Assembly (NCBI GenBank): GCA_963821715.1
Contig: CAWGET010000001.1
Coordinates: forward strand, 124,001 to 188,000
DNA: 64,000 nucleotides
Source: CAWGET01 sp963821715
GTDB taxonomy: Bacteria > Bacteroidota > Ignavibacteria > Ignavibacteriales > Melioribacteraceae
Reading direction: 5' to 3'
This document shows, piece after piece, positions 46,501 to 54,729 of this stretch; position 1 is the first letter of the stretch; each line of letters opens with the position of its first letter. Both the position numbers and the translations under genes were made by a program. Under the pieces are notes generated by a model. The model made no database searches and was not told the DNA's origin. It was given only the letters and a program-made list of their open reading frames with translations.

Positions 46501-46590
46501 TTCCACTCTAATTATTACAGAATAATCACCCTGCGCTGGAATAATACTTATTGAGATTAAAAAAATTATGATGAAAAGTATCTTTTTCAT
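43553..46590 (-). pseudogene. Large T9SS-exported protein of unknown function, two frameshifts in its sorting domain
   Basis: About 1010 residues when repaired. A signal peptide (ISIIPAQ) leads a long extracellular part made of beta-rich segments with repeated features like VVFQDGSKIKFMIAHSEN and FHLVWQQKIDSYNTELRYYHIRS, which suggest a propeller-like or sialidase-like fold; no catalytic motif was found. The end is a T9SS sorting domain, LLQNHPNPFNPS, ITFALPQKGQVVLKIYNSLGQEV and SKKMILLK, but spread over three frames. The shifts lie near 43771 and 43578, each a single surplus base. A lipoprotein gene lies 48 bp upstream on the same strand. Confidence 0.7.
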
Positions 46591-46638
46591 ACCGCTTCTC
46601 CACTTTAAATTTTTGAATTTGTTTAATCGCGGCTTTTA

Positions 46639-47961
46639 TTATTTCCTTTTCCCTATGATGACTGTTGCGCTGCCAACTATAAAATTTCTTACCTGACTTC
46701 CAGCCAACACGACTATATCGTCTTTAACGGCTATGCCATTTATAGAACTACCCGGAAATTCTTTAACTTTTTCCCAATTAATACCGTTATAGTGAAAGAC
46801 TGTTGGGCTGCCGTCAACAGCAAAGATGTCATTTGTGTTATTCCCGCGGATAATTTTCATAAGCCAGGTAGAAAGGGAATATTTTTGCCATTTTTGATGT
46901 TTATATTCCTTAACTCCATTACCGGAGATATAAACCGGCGAATAATTATTCTTAAACCAAACTCCCGATACTTTATCTTGAAAGGGAGAGCCTAAAGTAT
47001 CTCTTACGCTATGTTCGTCTATGCTTAATAATCTTCTTTCCCCTTCGCCTTGGAAAAGCTCTGAAACTGCGGCTAATACTGTCGATCTTTGAGTATTAAC
47101 ATCATAATAGCCCCAAATATCATTTAGGTCTGTCGTCGTTCCGCTTTCTATTTTACTCCAGTTTCCGGCTTGGTAATGGGCAATTGTTCCTAGTGTTCCC
47201 ACGTAATAAATGTCATTGGATGATTTTCCCCAAATCTTTGTTAAGTAACCATCGTTTTGATTTAATATACCCATATCGAAAAGATGGTATTGCTTCCAGG
47301 TTTTACCGTCTCCATGAACCGGCACACCGGATGACATCCATATATCTGTCGATGAAAAAGCAAAAATTCCAAATAAGGTCGGTGTAATTATGTTTCCATT
47401 ATAAGAAACCGTTATTCTTTTCAATTCCCATTCGCTTCCATTCCAATGAACAGCATTGTATGCTTTTCCGGTTGTATCGGCATATATTTTACCAACCGCC
47501 CAGATATCATTTTCATTTATTATTGCTACGTCATATAAATCGCTGCTGCCTCCATATTCAATGCCTCCAAAAGAAAATACCTCCCAAGTAAAATTACCGC
47601 TCGTTATGTTTAATGTTTCTACCTCCAGGGTTTCGCTTTCTTCCGGTTTACCGTTTATTTCCGCTTCCGTTTGGTATGTGTAAGTTGTATTAAGGGCAAG
47701 GGTCGCGTCAATTATTACCGTATCTGTTTTAGTTAACGTAAAACTAAAAAGATGTTTTTCATCTTTAGTTATTGTTAAACTAACCGGTAAAACCGTATCC
47801 GCGGCGGTAACTTTTATAAATGCTTCCGTGCAGCTTACGTCTAATAATTGCAACGTTATTGCTTTAGGCTGTTTCGATATTACTTTGGGCGGGTCTGTCG
47901 TGTCGCAGGATAGAAGGTTTGCTAATATGAAAGCTGTTAATAAATAAAAGAAGTATTTCAT
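46639..47961 (-). CDS. Lipoprotein with propeller-like domain
   Basis: About 440 residues. The ATG at 47961 is preferred (AAAGGA site and signal peptide MKYFFYLLTAFILANLLSC); an in-frame ATG 36 bases upstream adds a basic extension. The lipobox cysteine ends LANLLSC. An Ig/Fn3-like segment (about 30-120) is followed by propeller-like repeats with the pattern DLYDVAIINENDIWAVGK, GIFAFSSTDIWMSSG, KIWGKSSNDIYYVGT and ININGIAVKDDIVVLAG-like strands. These SNDIYYVG-type blades are common in secreted FCB-group proteins with no enzyme activity assigned. It is 48 bp from the following T9SS protein gene. Confidence 0.6.
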   Translation of the reverse strand: MKYFFYLLTAFILANLLSCDTTDPPKVISKQPKAITLQLLDVSCTEAFIKVTAADTVLPVSLTITKDEKHLFSFTLTKTDTVIIDATLALNTTYTYQTEAEINGKPEESETLEVETLNITSGNFTWEVFSFGGIEYGGSSDLYDVAIINENDIWAVGKIYADTTGKAYNAVHWNGSEWELKRITVSYNGNIITPTLFGIFAFSSTDIWMSSGVPVHGDGKTWKQYHLFDMGILNQNDGYLTKIWGKSSNDIYYVGTLGTIAHYQAGNWSKIESGTTTDLNDIWGYYDVNTQRSTVLAAVSELFQGEGERRLLSIDEHSVRDTLGSPFQDKVSGVWFKNNYSPVYISGNGVKEYKHQKWQKYSLSTWLMKIIRGNNTNDIFAVDGSPTVFHYNGINWEKVKEFPGSSINGIAVKDDIVVLAGSQVRNFIVGSATVIIGKRK

Positions 47962-48285
47962 TTTGTTTTTCCTTTTTGTATAAATGTTATTCTTCATACA
48001 AAAGATAACTCTATTTGTTGGATAAAGTTAAATGAAAAAAATTCGGAATGACAAAAAAACTTTTGAGACAGCCTCCAATTTAAATTATAAAATTTAACTC
48101 AGACATATAGTCTGAGCTTAGACGAGATATATCCCGTCTCTACGAGTAAAAAAACTAAAAACTATATTTACTTAAGCAACATCATCTTCCTACTTTGAGT
48201 TTTTATTTTTCACACAGCCTCGATAATCCGGGTTACGATCTTATCTTCCTAAATGGATAAGAAAACCTTTTTCTCTTGCGGTTCA
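47962..48285. other. Intergenic region with palindromes and a sorting-domain remnant
   Basis: Contains a CTCAGAC/GTCTGAG hairpin (48099-48117), a GACGAGATA/TATCCCGTC palindrome (48121-48138) of the GAGACG family, and a 14-codon remnant that looks like the end of a T9SS sorting domain (48168-48209). No complete gene was seen. Confidence 0.5.
48168..48209 (-). pseudogene. Orphan T9SS sorting-domain C-terminus
   Basis: The minus strand encodes KIKTQSRKMMLLK followed by TAA. SxKMxLLK is the very end of T9SS type A sorting domains in this window (compare SKKMILLK and TEKMILAK). A stop codon lies directly before it and the rest of the domain is gone, so it is a decayed fragment, about 75 bp beyond the chitinase stop. 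Confidence 0.45.
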
Positions 48286-50178
48286 TCATTTCGCCAATAT
48301 CATTTTTTCCGTTAATATTTTACCGGCTGTTTTTAATCTGTAAAAATATATTCCGCTCGAAAGTTTAACCGCGTTAAAATCAACTACATATTTTCCGGCG
48401 GATTTTTCTTCATTAACTAAAACCGAAATTTCTCTTCCCAAAGCATCGAAGACAGATAAATTCACTTTTCCGGTTTCCTGAATCGAGAATTCTATTTTGG
48501 TTGAAGGATTAAACGGATTAGGATAGTTTCTCAATTCATATCTTTCAGGCAGAACATCGGCATCGCCAACGCTTAGTATAGTATCCTCTTCGGCGCTCCA
48601 GAAAACCACCGAATCAATTAAAACATCTACCGTTTGATTTGCCGCAGCCGGACCGAAATCGATCGCATATAGATCTGCGGCATCAAAAGGAGGATTCGGC
48701 TCACCGTATTGAGGGACTAAATCCGAAAAAGGAATTTCATAAATATTCCAATCATTTTGTGGAGTGAAAGTATAACTGAAATAAGCATATCCTCTGACTG
48801 TTTCAGCTTTTACTTCTCTTATTCTTACTCTTGCAGGGTTAAAGTTTTCATTGTTCGACTTTGCAGCGAAAGAAAAACCGTCAATCTTACCTTCAATATT
48901 TATTGCCGACTGATCGTTTCTAAAGTACCCGGCAACGCCGCCGAAACTTGCAAACTGCCCTGTAACATTTAACGAATAATCCGATTTAAAACCTTCTTCA
49001 GCAATTTGCATATTCATGTTGGACGAAGCATTAGCATCAATGAATTCTTCCCAGTACCCTCCCCAAAGATTTGTTGAATCATTATCTTCAAAATCATCGA
49101 AAAGAGAAGTAGAATCAGGAACCGGCGGCGGTGGCGGAGAAATAATAGTATCGTTGCCTAACAAATATTTTCCGACCGTAGCAAGAAGCGGCGCGCTTCC
49201 GTTGGAATAGTCGAAACCGATCTTCCAGATAATCGCTCCACCCAAATCATTTTGAAGAGCATAATTGCATTTTAATTTGATCGAGGAAGTATCATCATAA
49301 GTAATTATCTCTGTCTTACTTTGATCTTGTAAATAGGGCACCTTGCTTACTTCGTGCCAGTTATTGTTCCATCCCTGGTTGATTTTTGCATTTGCATTTA
49401 CATAAGAAATTGAAGTCGCTCCTGAATGCGGCACATAAAAATCGGAAGCCTTAAAATTGTAACCGTAGAAAGCCAATCCTAAAAGTAATTTTTCTTTTGG
49501 AACGCCTTTGCTTAGATAATAATTAATCGAAGTAGAGATTGCTCCGTTTTGTTTTGAATTAGGAAAGAGGGGAGAATTGATGCCGGAAGTTGCTTCCCAA
49601 GGACCGTAGAAATCGTATGTCATTATTCCGAACCAGTCAAGGTTGTCCTTTAGATTAGCAATGTCATAACCGCCGCTCCAATCGGTGGAAGGCAGAGCCG
49701 CGCTTATAATTTCGAGTCCGGCATTATCGAAAGCCGCGCGCAATTCTGATACAAGCGCTACTAAATTTGCGGCGTCTTCAGCTTTTGGATATTCCCAGTC
49801 GATATCAATTCCATCGTAGCCTTTATCCAGACAGAAATTAGTAATATTCTCAACGAACTTTGCACGCATCGCCGGATCGGCTGCCATCGGATAGAAGCCT
49901 TCGGAATTTCCCCAACCGCCGATCGCAACGATTATTTTAACGTCATTTTGATGAGCTGCCTCAACCAATTCCGGATATGGGAACCAGCTGTCCCATCCTA
50001 TAGTTCCGTCCGCGTTTGCGCGGATAAATGCATGAGCTATATGAGTAAGCGAACTATAATCAATTGCCGTATGCGGATAATTTGCGTAGTTGGCGTAATA
50101 ATAACCGATAGCTTTCTTTTGAGCGAAGATACTAACGCTCAAAAATATTAGTAGAATTGCCAAAAATATTTTCTTCAT
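48286..50178 (-). CDS. T9SS-exported GH18 chitinase
   Basis: 630 residues. The signal peptide (SVSIFAQ) is followed by a GH18 barrel to about residue 345, with the catalytic motif DGIDIDWE (Asp122, Asp125, Asp127, Glu129). After a proline-rich linker (PPPPPVPD), about residues 360-530 form a jelly-roll-like module (FDDFEDNDSTNLWGGYW, FSFAAKSNNENF) that is probably a carbohydrate-binding domain. A T9SS sorting domain closes the protein (RNYPNPFNPSTKIEFSI, TEKMILAK). So it is expected on the cell surface or secreted, where it would attack chitin; the GH20 and GlcNAc genes would use the products. A ROK-like gene lies 290 bp upstream on the same strand. Confidence 0.92.
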   Translation of the reverse strand: MKKIFLAILLIFLSVSIFAQKKAIGYYYANYANYPHTAIDYSSLTHIAHAFIRANADGTIGWDSWFPYPELVEAAHQNDVKIIVAIGGWGNSEGFYPMAADPAMRAKFVENITNFCLDKGYDGIDIDWEYPKAEDAANLVALVSELRAAFDNAGLEIISAALPSTDWSGGYDIANLKDNLDWFGIMTYDFYGPWEATSGINSPLFPNSKQNGAISTSINYYLSKGVPKEKLLLGLAFYGYNFKASDFYVPHSGATSISYVNANAKINQGWNNNWHEVSKVPYLQDQSKTEIITYDDTSSIKLKCNYALQNDLGGAIIWKIGFDYSNGSAPLLATVGKYLLGNDTIISPPPPPVPDSTSLFDDFEDNDSTNLWGGYWEEFIDANASSNMNMQIAEEGFKSDYSLNVTGQFASFGGVAGYFRNDQSAINIEGKIDGFSFAAKSNNENFNPARVRIREVKAETVRGYAYFSYTFTPQNDWNIYEIPFSDLVPQYGEPNPPFDAADLYAIDFGPAAANQTVDVLIDSVVFWSAEEDTILSVGDADVLPERYELRNYPNPFNPSTKIEFSIQETGKVNLSVFDALGREISVLVNEEKSAGKYVVDFNAVKLSSGIYFYRLKTAGKILTEKMILAK

Positions 50179-50394
50179 AATTTTTCCTTATAAGAATTTC
50201 AATTTTGTTTATTGATTCTTTATTATGAAATTTAATAACGATTTATCAACGTTTTAAGATTTATTTTATAAGGAAATTTTTTCTTGATTTTTCGAAGAAA
50301 GATTACTTAATGAAAGTTTATACTAAATTGAATTTGATAGATTTAATTTTGAATGGAATGCAGCAACATGGATTTTTATAGATCGAAGCAAAAA

Positions 50395-50466
50395 CGCTGA
50401 CCTCTGACTTCTGTTTTCTGACTTCTCGCACTTCCGTTTCACTTTTGACGTTTGACCTTTCACGTT
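50395..50466. repeat. Imperfect short tandem repeats
   Basis: TCTGACTTCT occurs at 50403-50412 and again at 50417-50426, with a 14-nt period, followed by related CGTTTCACTTTTGACGTTTGACC-like units. The stretch between the GH18 and ROK-like genes is non-coding and low in complexity. Confidence 0.5.
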
Positions 50467-50468
50467 TT

Positions 50469-51413
50469 TTAAAACCCTTTCCTCGCAAGCTGACCGGCGC
50501 CATAGAGTCCGGCATTCTGACCAAGCTTCGATTCCACAAATTTTACATTTTTTGCAGAGAGCGGCTGCGCCCATTTGAGAGCTTCTTTTTTTATTTCATC
50601 CAGAAACATTATTGCCGGACCAAAAACATAGCCGCCGAAGACGATTATTTCGGGATTGAAAAGGCTGATAAGATTCGCCACCGCAATTCCCCAATATTCT
50701 ACCGTTTTGTTTACGGTTTTTACAGCGATGGAATCCTTTAATTTATAAGCTCGGAACAGCGTGTCGATATTCAATTTTGGATCTTTTAATATTCCGGAAT
50801 ATTCGGGATTAGCTTTCACCGCTTCATTTGCGCGATTTAAAATTCCTCGTCCCGAAGCGATATATTCAAAAGTTCCTTTTTCTGAATATTCCTTTTTGTG
50901 ATTTTTATCGACTGCGAGCCATCCGATTGCGCCAACTCCGTCGTTAAATCCATGAAGAATTTTCCCGTCGATTAAAACTCCGGCGCCTATCCCGTTTCCT
51001 ACCGAAAGATAAATCGCGTTCTTCGATCCTTTCGCGGCGCCTTGCCACATTTCGCCCAATATATAACAGGTTCGTTTGCTTGCGATTTGGAGATAAATAT
51101 TTCTTCCTGTTAGATGATTTTCAAGCTCTTCCTTTAATGGATAATCTTCCCATCCGTTTATATTAGGAGACCAGACTTTGCCGGTTTTTGAGTAATATAT
51201 TCCGGGCACGGAAACGCCAATCGATTTTATTTCGGTAGGTTTGCTTTCGAAAGCCTTAAATATTTTATCTATTTTTTTTCTGATCAGAGCAGCCACTTCC
51301 GCGCCGGCTAAATCATTCAAATCCTCTTTTTCTTTGAATAATCCTTTACCATTATTTGTTAAAGCGGCGGCGGTTAGACAGGAGCTGTTGAGATCAATCG
51401 CAATAATTGACAC
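50469..51413 (-). CDS. ROK-family protein lacking catalytic residues (probable pseudokinase)
   Basis: 314 residues, full length, about as long as and clearly similar to the ROK kinase at 39273 (shared NINGWEDYPLK, CYILGE, ISLFNPEIIVFGG, NAGLYGAG). The ATP-phosphate loop DIGGTK is DLNSSC here. The catalytic Asp position, DSDRAC in the paralogue, reads ASKRTC, so Asp is replaced by Lys. GNGIGAGVL is kept. It should not phosphorylate a sugar in the normal way but could still bind one. ROK proteins include sugar-responsive repressors, but this protein has no DNA-binding domain. The reading frame is intact and it precedes the chitinase gene. Confidence 0.8.
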   Translation of the reverse strand: MSIIAIDLNSSCLTAAALTNNGKGLFKEKEDLNDLAGAEVAALIRKKIDKIFKAFESKPTEIKSIGVSVPGIYYSKTGKVWSPNINGWEDYPLKEELENHLTGRNIYLQIASKRTCYILGEMWQGAAKGSKNAIYLSVGNGIGAGVLIDGKILHGFNDGVGAIGWLAVDKNHKKEYSEKGTFEYIASGRGILNRANEAVKANPEYSGILKDPKLNIDTLFRAYKLKDSIAVKTVNKTVEYWGIAVANLISLFNPEIIVFGGYVFGPAIMFLDEIKKEALKWAQPLSAKNVKFVESKLGQNAGLYGAGQLARKGF

Positions 51414-51569
51414 AGAATTGATTCATTAAATTAGTTTTGAATATAAGCCAAAATTCTAACTATAAATTTTTAAAAAATCAAGAACTATTTTTTATTTCAA
51501 TTTAAATAGAAAGATTGATTATTTGCTTTTATTTTTTGATTAAATAAAATAAAAAACTTAAGGTTCAAG

Positions 51570-54500
51570 ATGAAGATATTATACAAGTTTAGTTCTCTTC
51601 TCATCCTTATATTTATTCTTTTTACAGCTCAATATTTTGCTGCGAACGGAAAAATAACCGGAAGGGTAACCGACGCGGAATCTGGAGAACCCCTTATTTC
51701 CGCAAATGTTTTGATCATCGAAAAGATTCTTGACGACGGAACTGTTATTCCGTTGGATTCCCCGATTGGAGCTTCGACTGATCTTGACGGATATTATGTT
51801 ATCCTTAACGTTCCACCCTCGGTTTACAATTTACGGGCTTCTATTATTGGATACACGCCGCGAGTTGTAACTTCGGTAAATGTTAGTTCCGACAGAACAA
51901 TCGAAGTCAGTTTTCCATTATCTTCAACCGTTATTGAAGTTGAACAGGTTGTGGTAACCGCAGAAAAAGAAGTAATTAAAAAAGACGTTTCGGGAACCCG
52001 GGAAATAATCGAAACTTCCCGAATCGAACAGATGCCTGTGATGCGCGTCGACGAGTTTGTAGATAACGTTAAAGGAGTTGAACTTGTTAGCGGCGCTGAA
52101 GGTAACGGCCTCAGCGTTCGGGGCGGGGCTATTCGGGAAACGGATATTCGTCTCGACGGAATTTCACTACAGGATCCACGAACAGAGAGTTCTTATCTTG
52201 GTTTTAATTCAACAACAATCGAAGAAGTTCAGATTATGACAGGCGGCTTTGAAGCCAAATACGGAGGGATTCGATCCGGACTTCTAAATGTAGTAACTAA
52301 AGACGGCAACAGAGAAAAATATACAGTCTCGGTTAAAACAGATATTGCTCCCTCGCAGAAGAAATTTTTTGAAACAAACCCTTGGAGCGACGATTCTTGG
52401 ATTTACCGTGTTTATGCCGATACTTCGGAGAACGGATATGCGTGGCAGGGAGTTGCCGAAGACGATTCAACAGTTCCGGCTGAATTTCGCGGATTTAAAG
52501 GATGGTCAAACGCAAGAACGGAACCTCGCCCATTAGACTCACTACAAAAGTTACAACTCTGGAAATTGCAGCATCCTCAATACCCGGTTGCGGACAGACC
52601 GGATTATTTCTTCGAGACAAGTGTAACTGGACCGGTTCCGGGTTCATTTATTCCGCTTTGGGGAGATTACGCTGATCGTTCAACTTTTCTTCTCGGATTT
52701 AAATATGAAGATTCAAAGCTTGCTTTCCCGATCGGTCCGCGAGATTCTTATGTCGATTGGAATCTGCAATTGAAATTAACCACGCAACTTAAAAAAGATA
52801 TGCGGCTTTCAGTGAACGGTTTATATTCAAAGATCGAAACCGTAAGCGGCGGAAGCTCACCAAACTACGGAGGCGCTTTGGTAGGGCAGCAGTCAAGTTT
52901 CGGATTTCTCAATTCCACCGAAAGCAGCGTAAGACAGCAAGCGCGCCTGATAAACGGATTTTTCAAAGATCAAATTTACAATAAAAGTCGTCTGCAGTTC
53001 TACGATCAAAGAAATTTTGCCGGAGGCGTAAAATTTACGCACACCCTTTCCAATAAAGCATTCTATACGTTAGATTTTCAAGTCGGATATTCCGATCAGA
53101 ATCTACAGCCGTTTGCAATGGATACAAGCGTCGCTTCTAATTATGTGTCTTTTTTCAGTGAAAGAGCCGGTAGAGATTTTAGATATATAACGCCGGAAAA
53201 CGGAAGTCCGAATGCTTCTACAAATTATGGTTATGATGAAATAAATTATTTCCGAATGTATGGAGGGACTCAACGAGTTGATTCTTCTCATTCATATATT
53301 TACAGGTTAAAAGGCGATTTAACAACTCAGATAGGAAGGCATCATCAGATTGAAACCGGTTTTTCTCTCAATCTCCACGATCTGTTTGTCTACTCCGGAA
53401 CATGGTTTCAATCGGAAAAATCATTTACTCCGGATACATGGCAATATTTTTCCTCAACGCCTTTAGAATTAGGACTTTACGCCCAGGATAAATTGGAATT
53501 CCAGGGAATTGTTTTGAACCTCGGCGCCCGTATTGATTATTTTAATCCGATGCAGAAAGGCTATTCGGTAGGTTTTCCGGATGATGAGGATTATACAAAT
53601 TTATTCAATCGTGTATACCCGACTTTACCGGGAGAACCGAACAGTTATGAAAGATGGGTAGCCTGGCGCGAACTGCTTCAGGATCCGGAAGGATGGCCTC
53701 AAAAAGAAAGCGAAGATCAATTTCATATTTCCCCGAGGCTGGGAGTTTCTTTCCCGATAACCGAAACGAGTAAAATGTATTTTAACTACGGGCATTTTTA
53801 TCAAAGGGCTCCGATTGAATTTTTATACAAACCGAGCATTTATCCTGCCGCTATTGTAGTTCCTACTCCGGATCTTGCCATGGGAAAAACGGTACAATTT
53901 GAGTTTGGTTATGAGCAGGTTCTGCTTTGGGATCTTCTGTTCAATGTTTCGGCTTATTACAAAGATATTTCCAATGAACCGTTGGGAAGAACATTTATTA
54001 ATTATAATCATGATAACAATATTACAAAATATTTCCCGGACCGTTACCGCGACATTCGCGGATTTGAACTTCGTCTCGAAAGGGCTTTGGGAAGGTTTAT
54101 AACCTTCAACGCGATGTATGAATATCAGCTTGCGAGCAGTGGGCAATCGGGTTTAGCGGTAATTTATGAAAACCGGATCGAAGCGAGAGAAGGCGAACTC
54201 AGGAATCCGAATATTATAAACACCGAACCGCTTCCCCGTGCAAATGTAAACTTTAATCTCCATACACCGAAAAAATTTGGACCAAGCGCGCTGGGAATTA
54301 ATCCTTTCGGAAGCATCTACACAAATTTCTTTTTTGAATGGAGAGACCAGGGAAGAATCCTTCTTAATCCCGAAGAAACGGACATCAAACTTAGAAATTA
54401 TATAGATATTGTAAACTTCTGGAATATAGATTTTCGCGCTTCAAAAACATTCAATACCGGCGTGGGCGATCTGGAATTGGTTCTAACAATCCAGAATTTA

Positions 54501-54701
54501 ACCAATAACAAATGGTTGAGAACCGAGAATATGGATCAGAATCAAATGACTGAATACAAAAATTCTCTTCAAACTCCGGATAAAGGCGGAGACGATAAAT
54601 GGGGCGAATATAAGGAAGACTACATCGAAACCGGGTGGTGGACAGCTCCGCTCTATCTTAATCCGAGAAGATATATTTTAGGCTTCAGACTCAATTTATA
54701 A
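51570..54701 (+). CDS. TonB-dependent receptor with carboxypeptidase-regulatory-like N-terminal domain
   Basis: 1043 residues. A signal peptide (TAQYFAA) is followed by a carboxypeptidase-D regulatory-like domain (about 25-110, GKITGRVTDAESGEPLISANV), a plug domain (about 125-235, LSVRGGAIRETDIRLDGISL, GGFEAKYGGIRSGLLNVVTKDG) and a long barrel ending in aromatic residues, YILGFRLNL. It is not clearly SusC-type and has no SusD neighbour. The plug has no strong substrate clue. It forms a three-gene set with the next two genes (28 bp and 30 bp spacing), a combination repeated in FCB-group genomes with PorV-like proteins. Confidence 0.9.
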   Translation: MKILYKFSSLLILIFILFTAQYFAANGKITGRVTDAESGEPLISANVLIIEKILDDGTVIPLDSPIGASTDLDGYYVILNVPPSVYNLRASIIGYTPRVVTSVNVSSDRTIEVSFPLSSTVIEVEQVVVTAEKEVIKKDVSGTREIIETSRIEQMPVMRVDEFVDNVKGVELVSGAEGNGLSVRGGAIRETDIRLDGISLQDPRTESSYLGFNSTTIEEVQIMTGGFEAKYGGIRSGLLNVVTKDGNREKYTVSVKTDIAPSQKKFFETNPWSDDSWIYRVYADTSENGYAWQGVAEDDSTVPAEFRGFKGWSNARTEPRPLDSLQKLQLWKLQHPQYPVADRPDYFFETSVTGPVPGSFIPLWGDYADRSTFLLGFKYEDSKLAFPIGPRDSYVDWNLQLKLTTQLKKDMRLSVNGLYSKIETVSGGSSPNYGGALVGQQSSFGFLNSTESSVRQQARLINGFFKDQIYNKSRLQFYDQRNFAGGVKFTHTLSNKAFYTLDFQVGYSDQNLQPFAMDTSVASNYVSFFSERAGRDFRYITPENGSPNASTNYGYDEINYFRMYGGTQRVDSSHSYIYRLKGDLTTQIGRHHQIETGFSLNLHDLFVYSGTWFQSEKSFTPDTWQYFSSTPLELGLYAQDKLEFQGIVLNLGARIDYFNPMQKGYSVGFPDDEDYTNLFNRVYPTLPGEPNSYERWVAWRELLQDPEGWPQKESEDQFHISPRLGVSFPITETSKMYFNYGHFYQRAPIEFLYKPSIYPAAIVVPTPDLAMGKTVQFEFGYEQVLLWDLLFNVSAYYKDISNEPLGRTFINYNHDNNITKYFPDRYRDIRGFELRLERALGRFITFNAMYEYQLASSGQSGLAVIYENRIEAREGELRNPNIINTEPLPRANVNFNLHTPKKFGPSALGINPFGSIYTNFFFEWRDQGRILLNPEETDIKLRNYIDIVNFWNIDFRASKTFNTGVGDLELVLTIQNLTNNKWLRTENMDQNQMTEYKNSLQTPDKGGDDKWGEYKEDYIETGWWTAPLYLNPRRYILGFRLNL

Positions 54702-54729
54702 AATTGCAATTGTTATCGGGAAAATAAAT

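Noticed and set aside
50318..50574. Two overlapping short frames upstream of the chitinase
   Set aside because: They follow the short tandem repeats and overlap the end of the ROK-like gene on the same strand; not credible genes.
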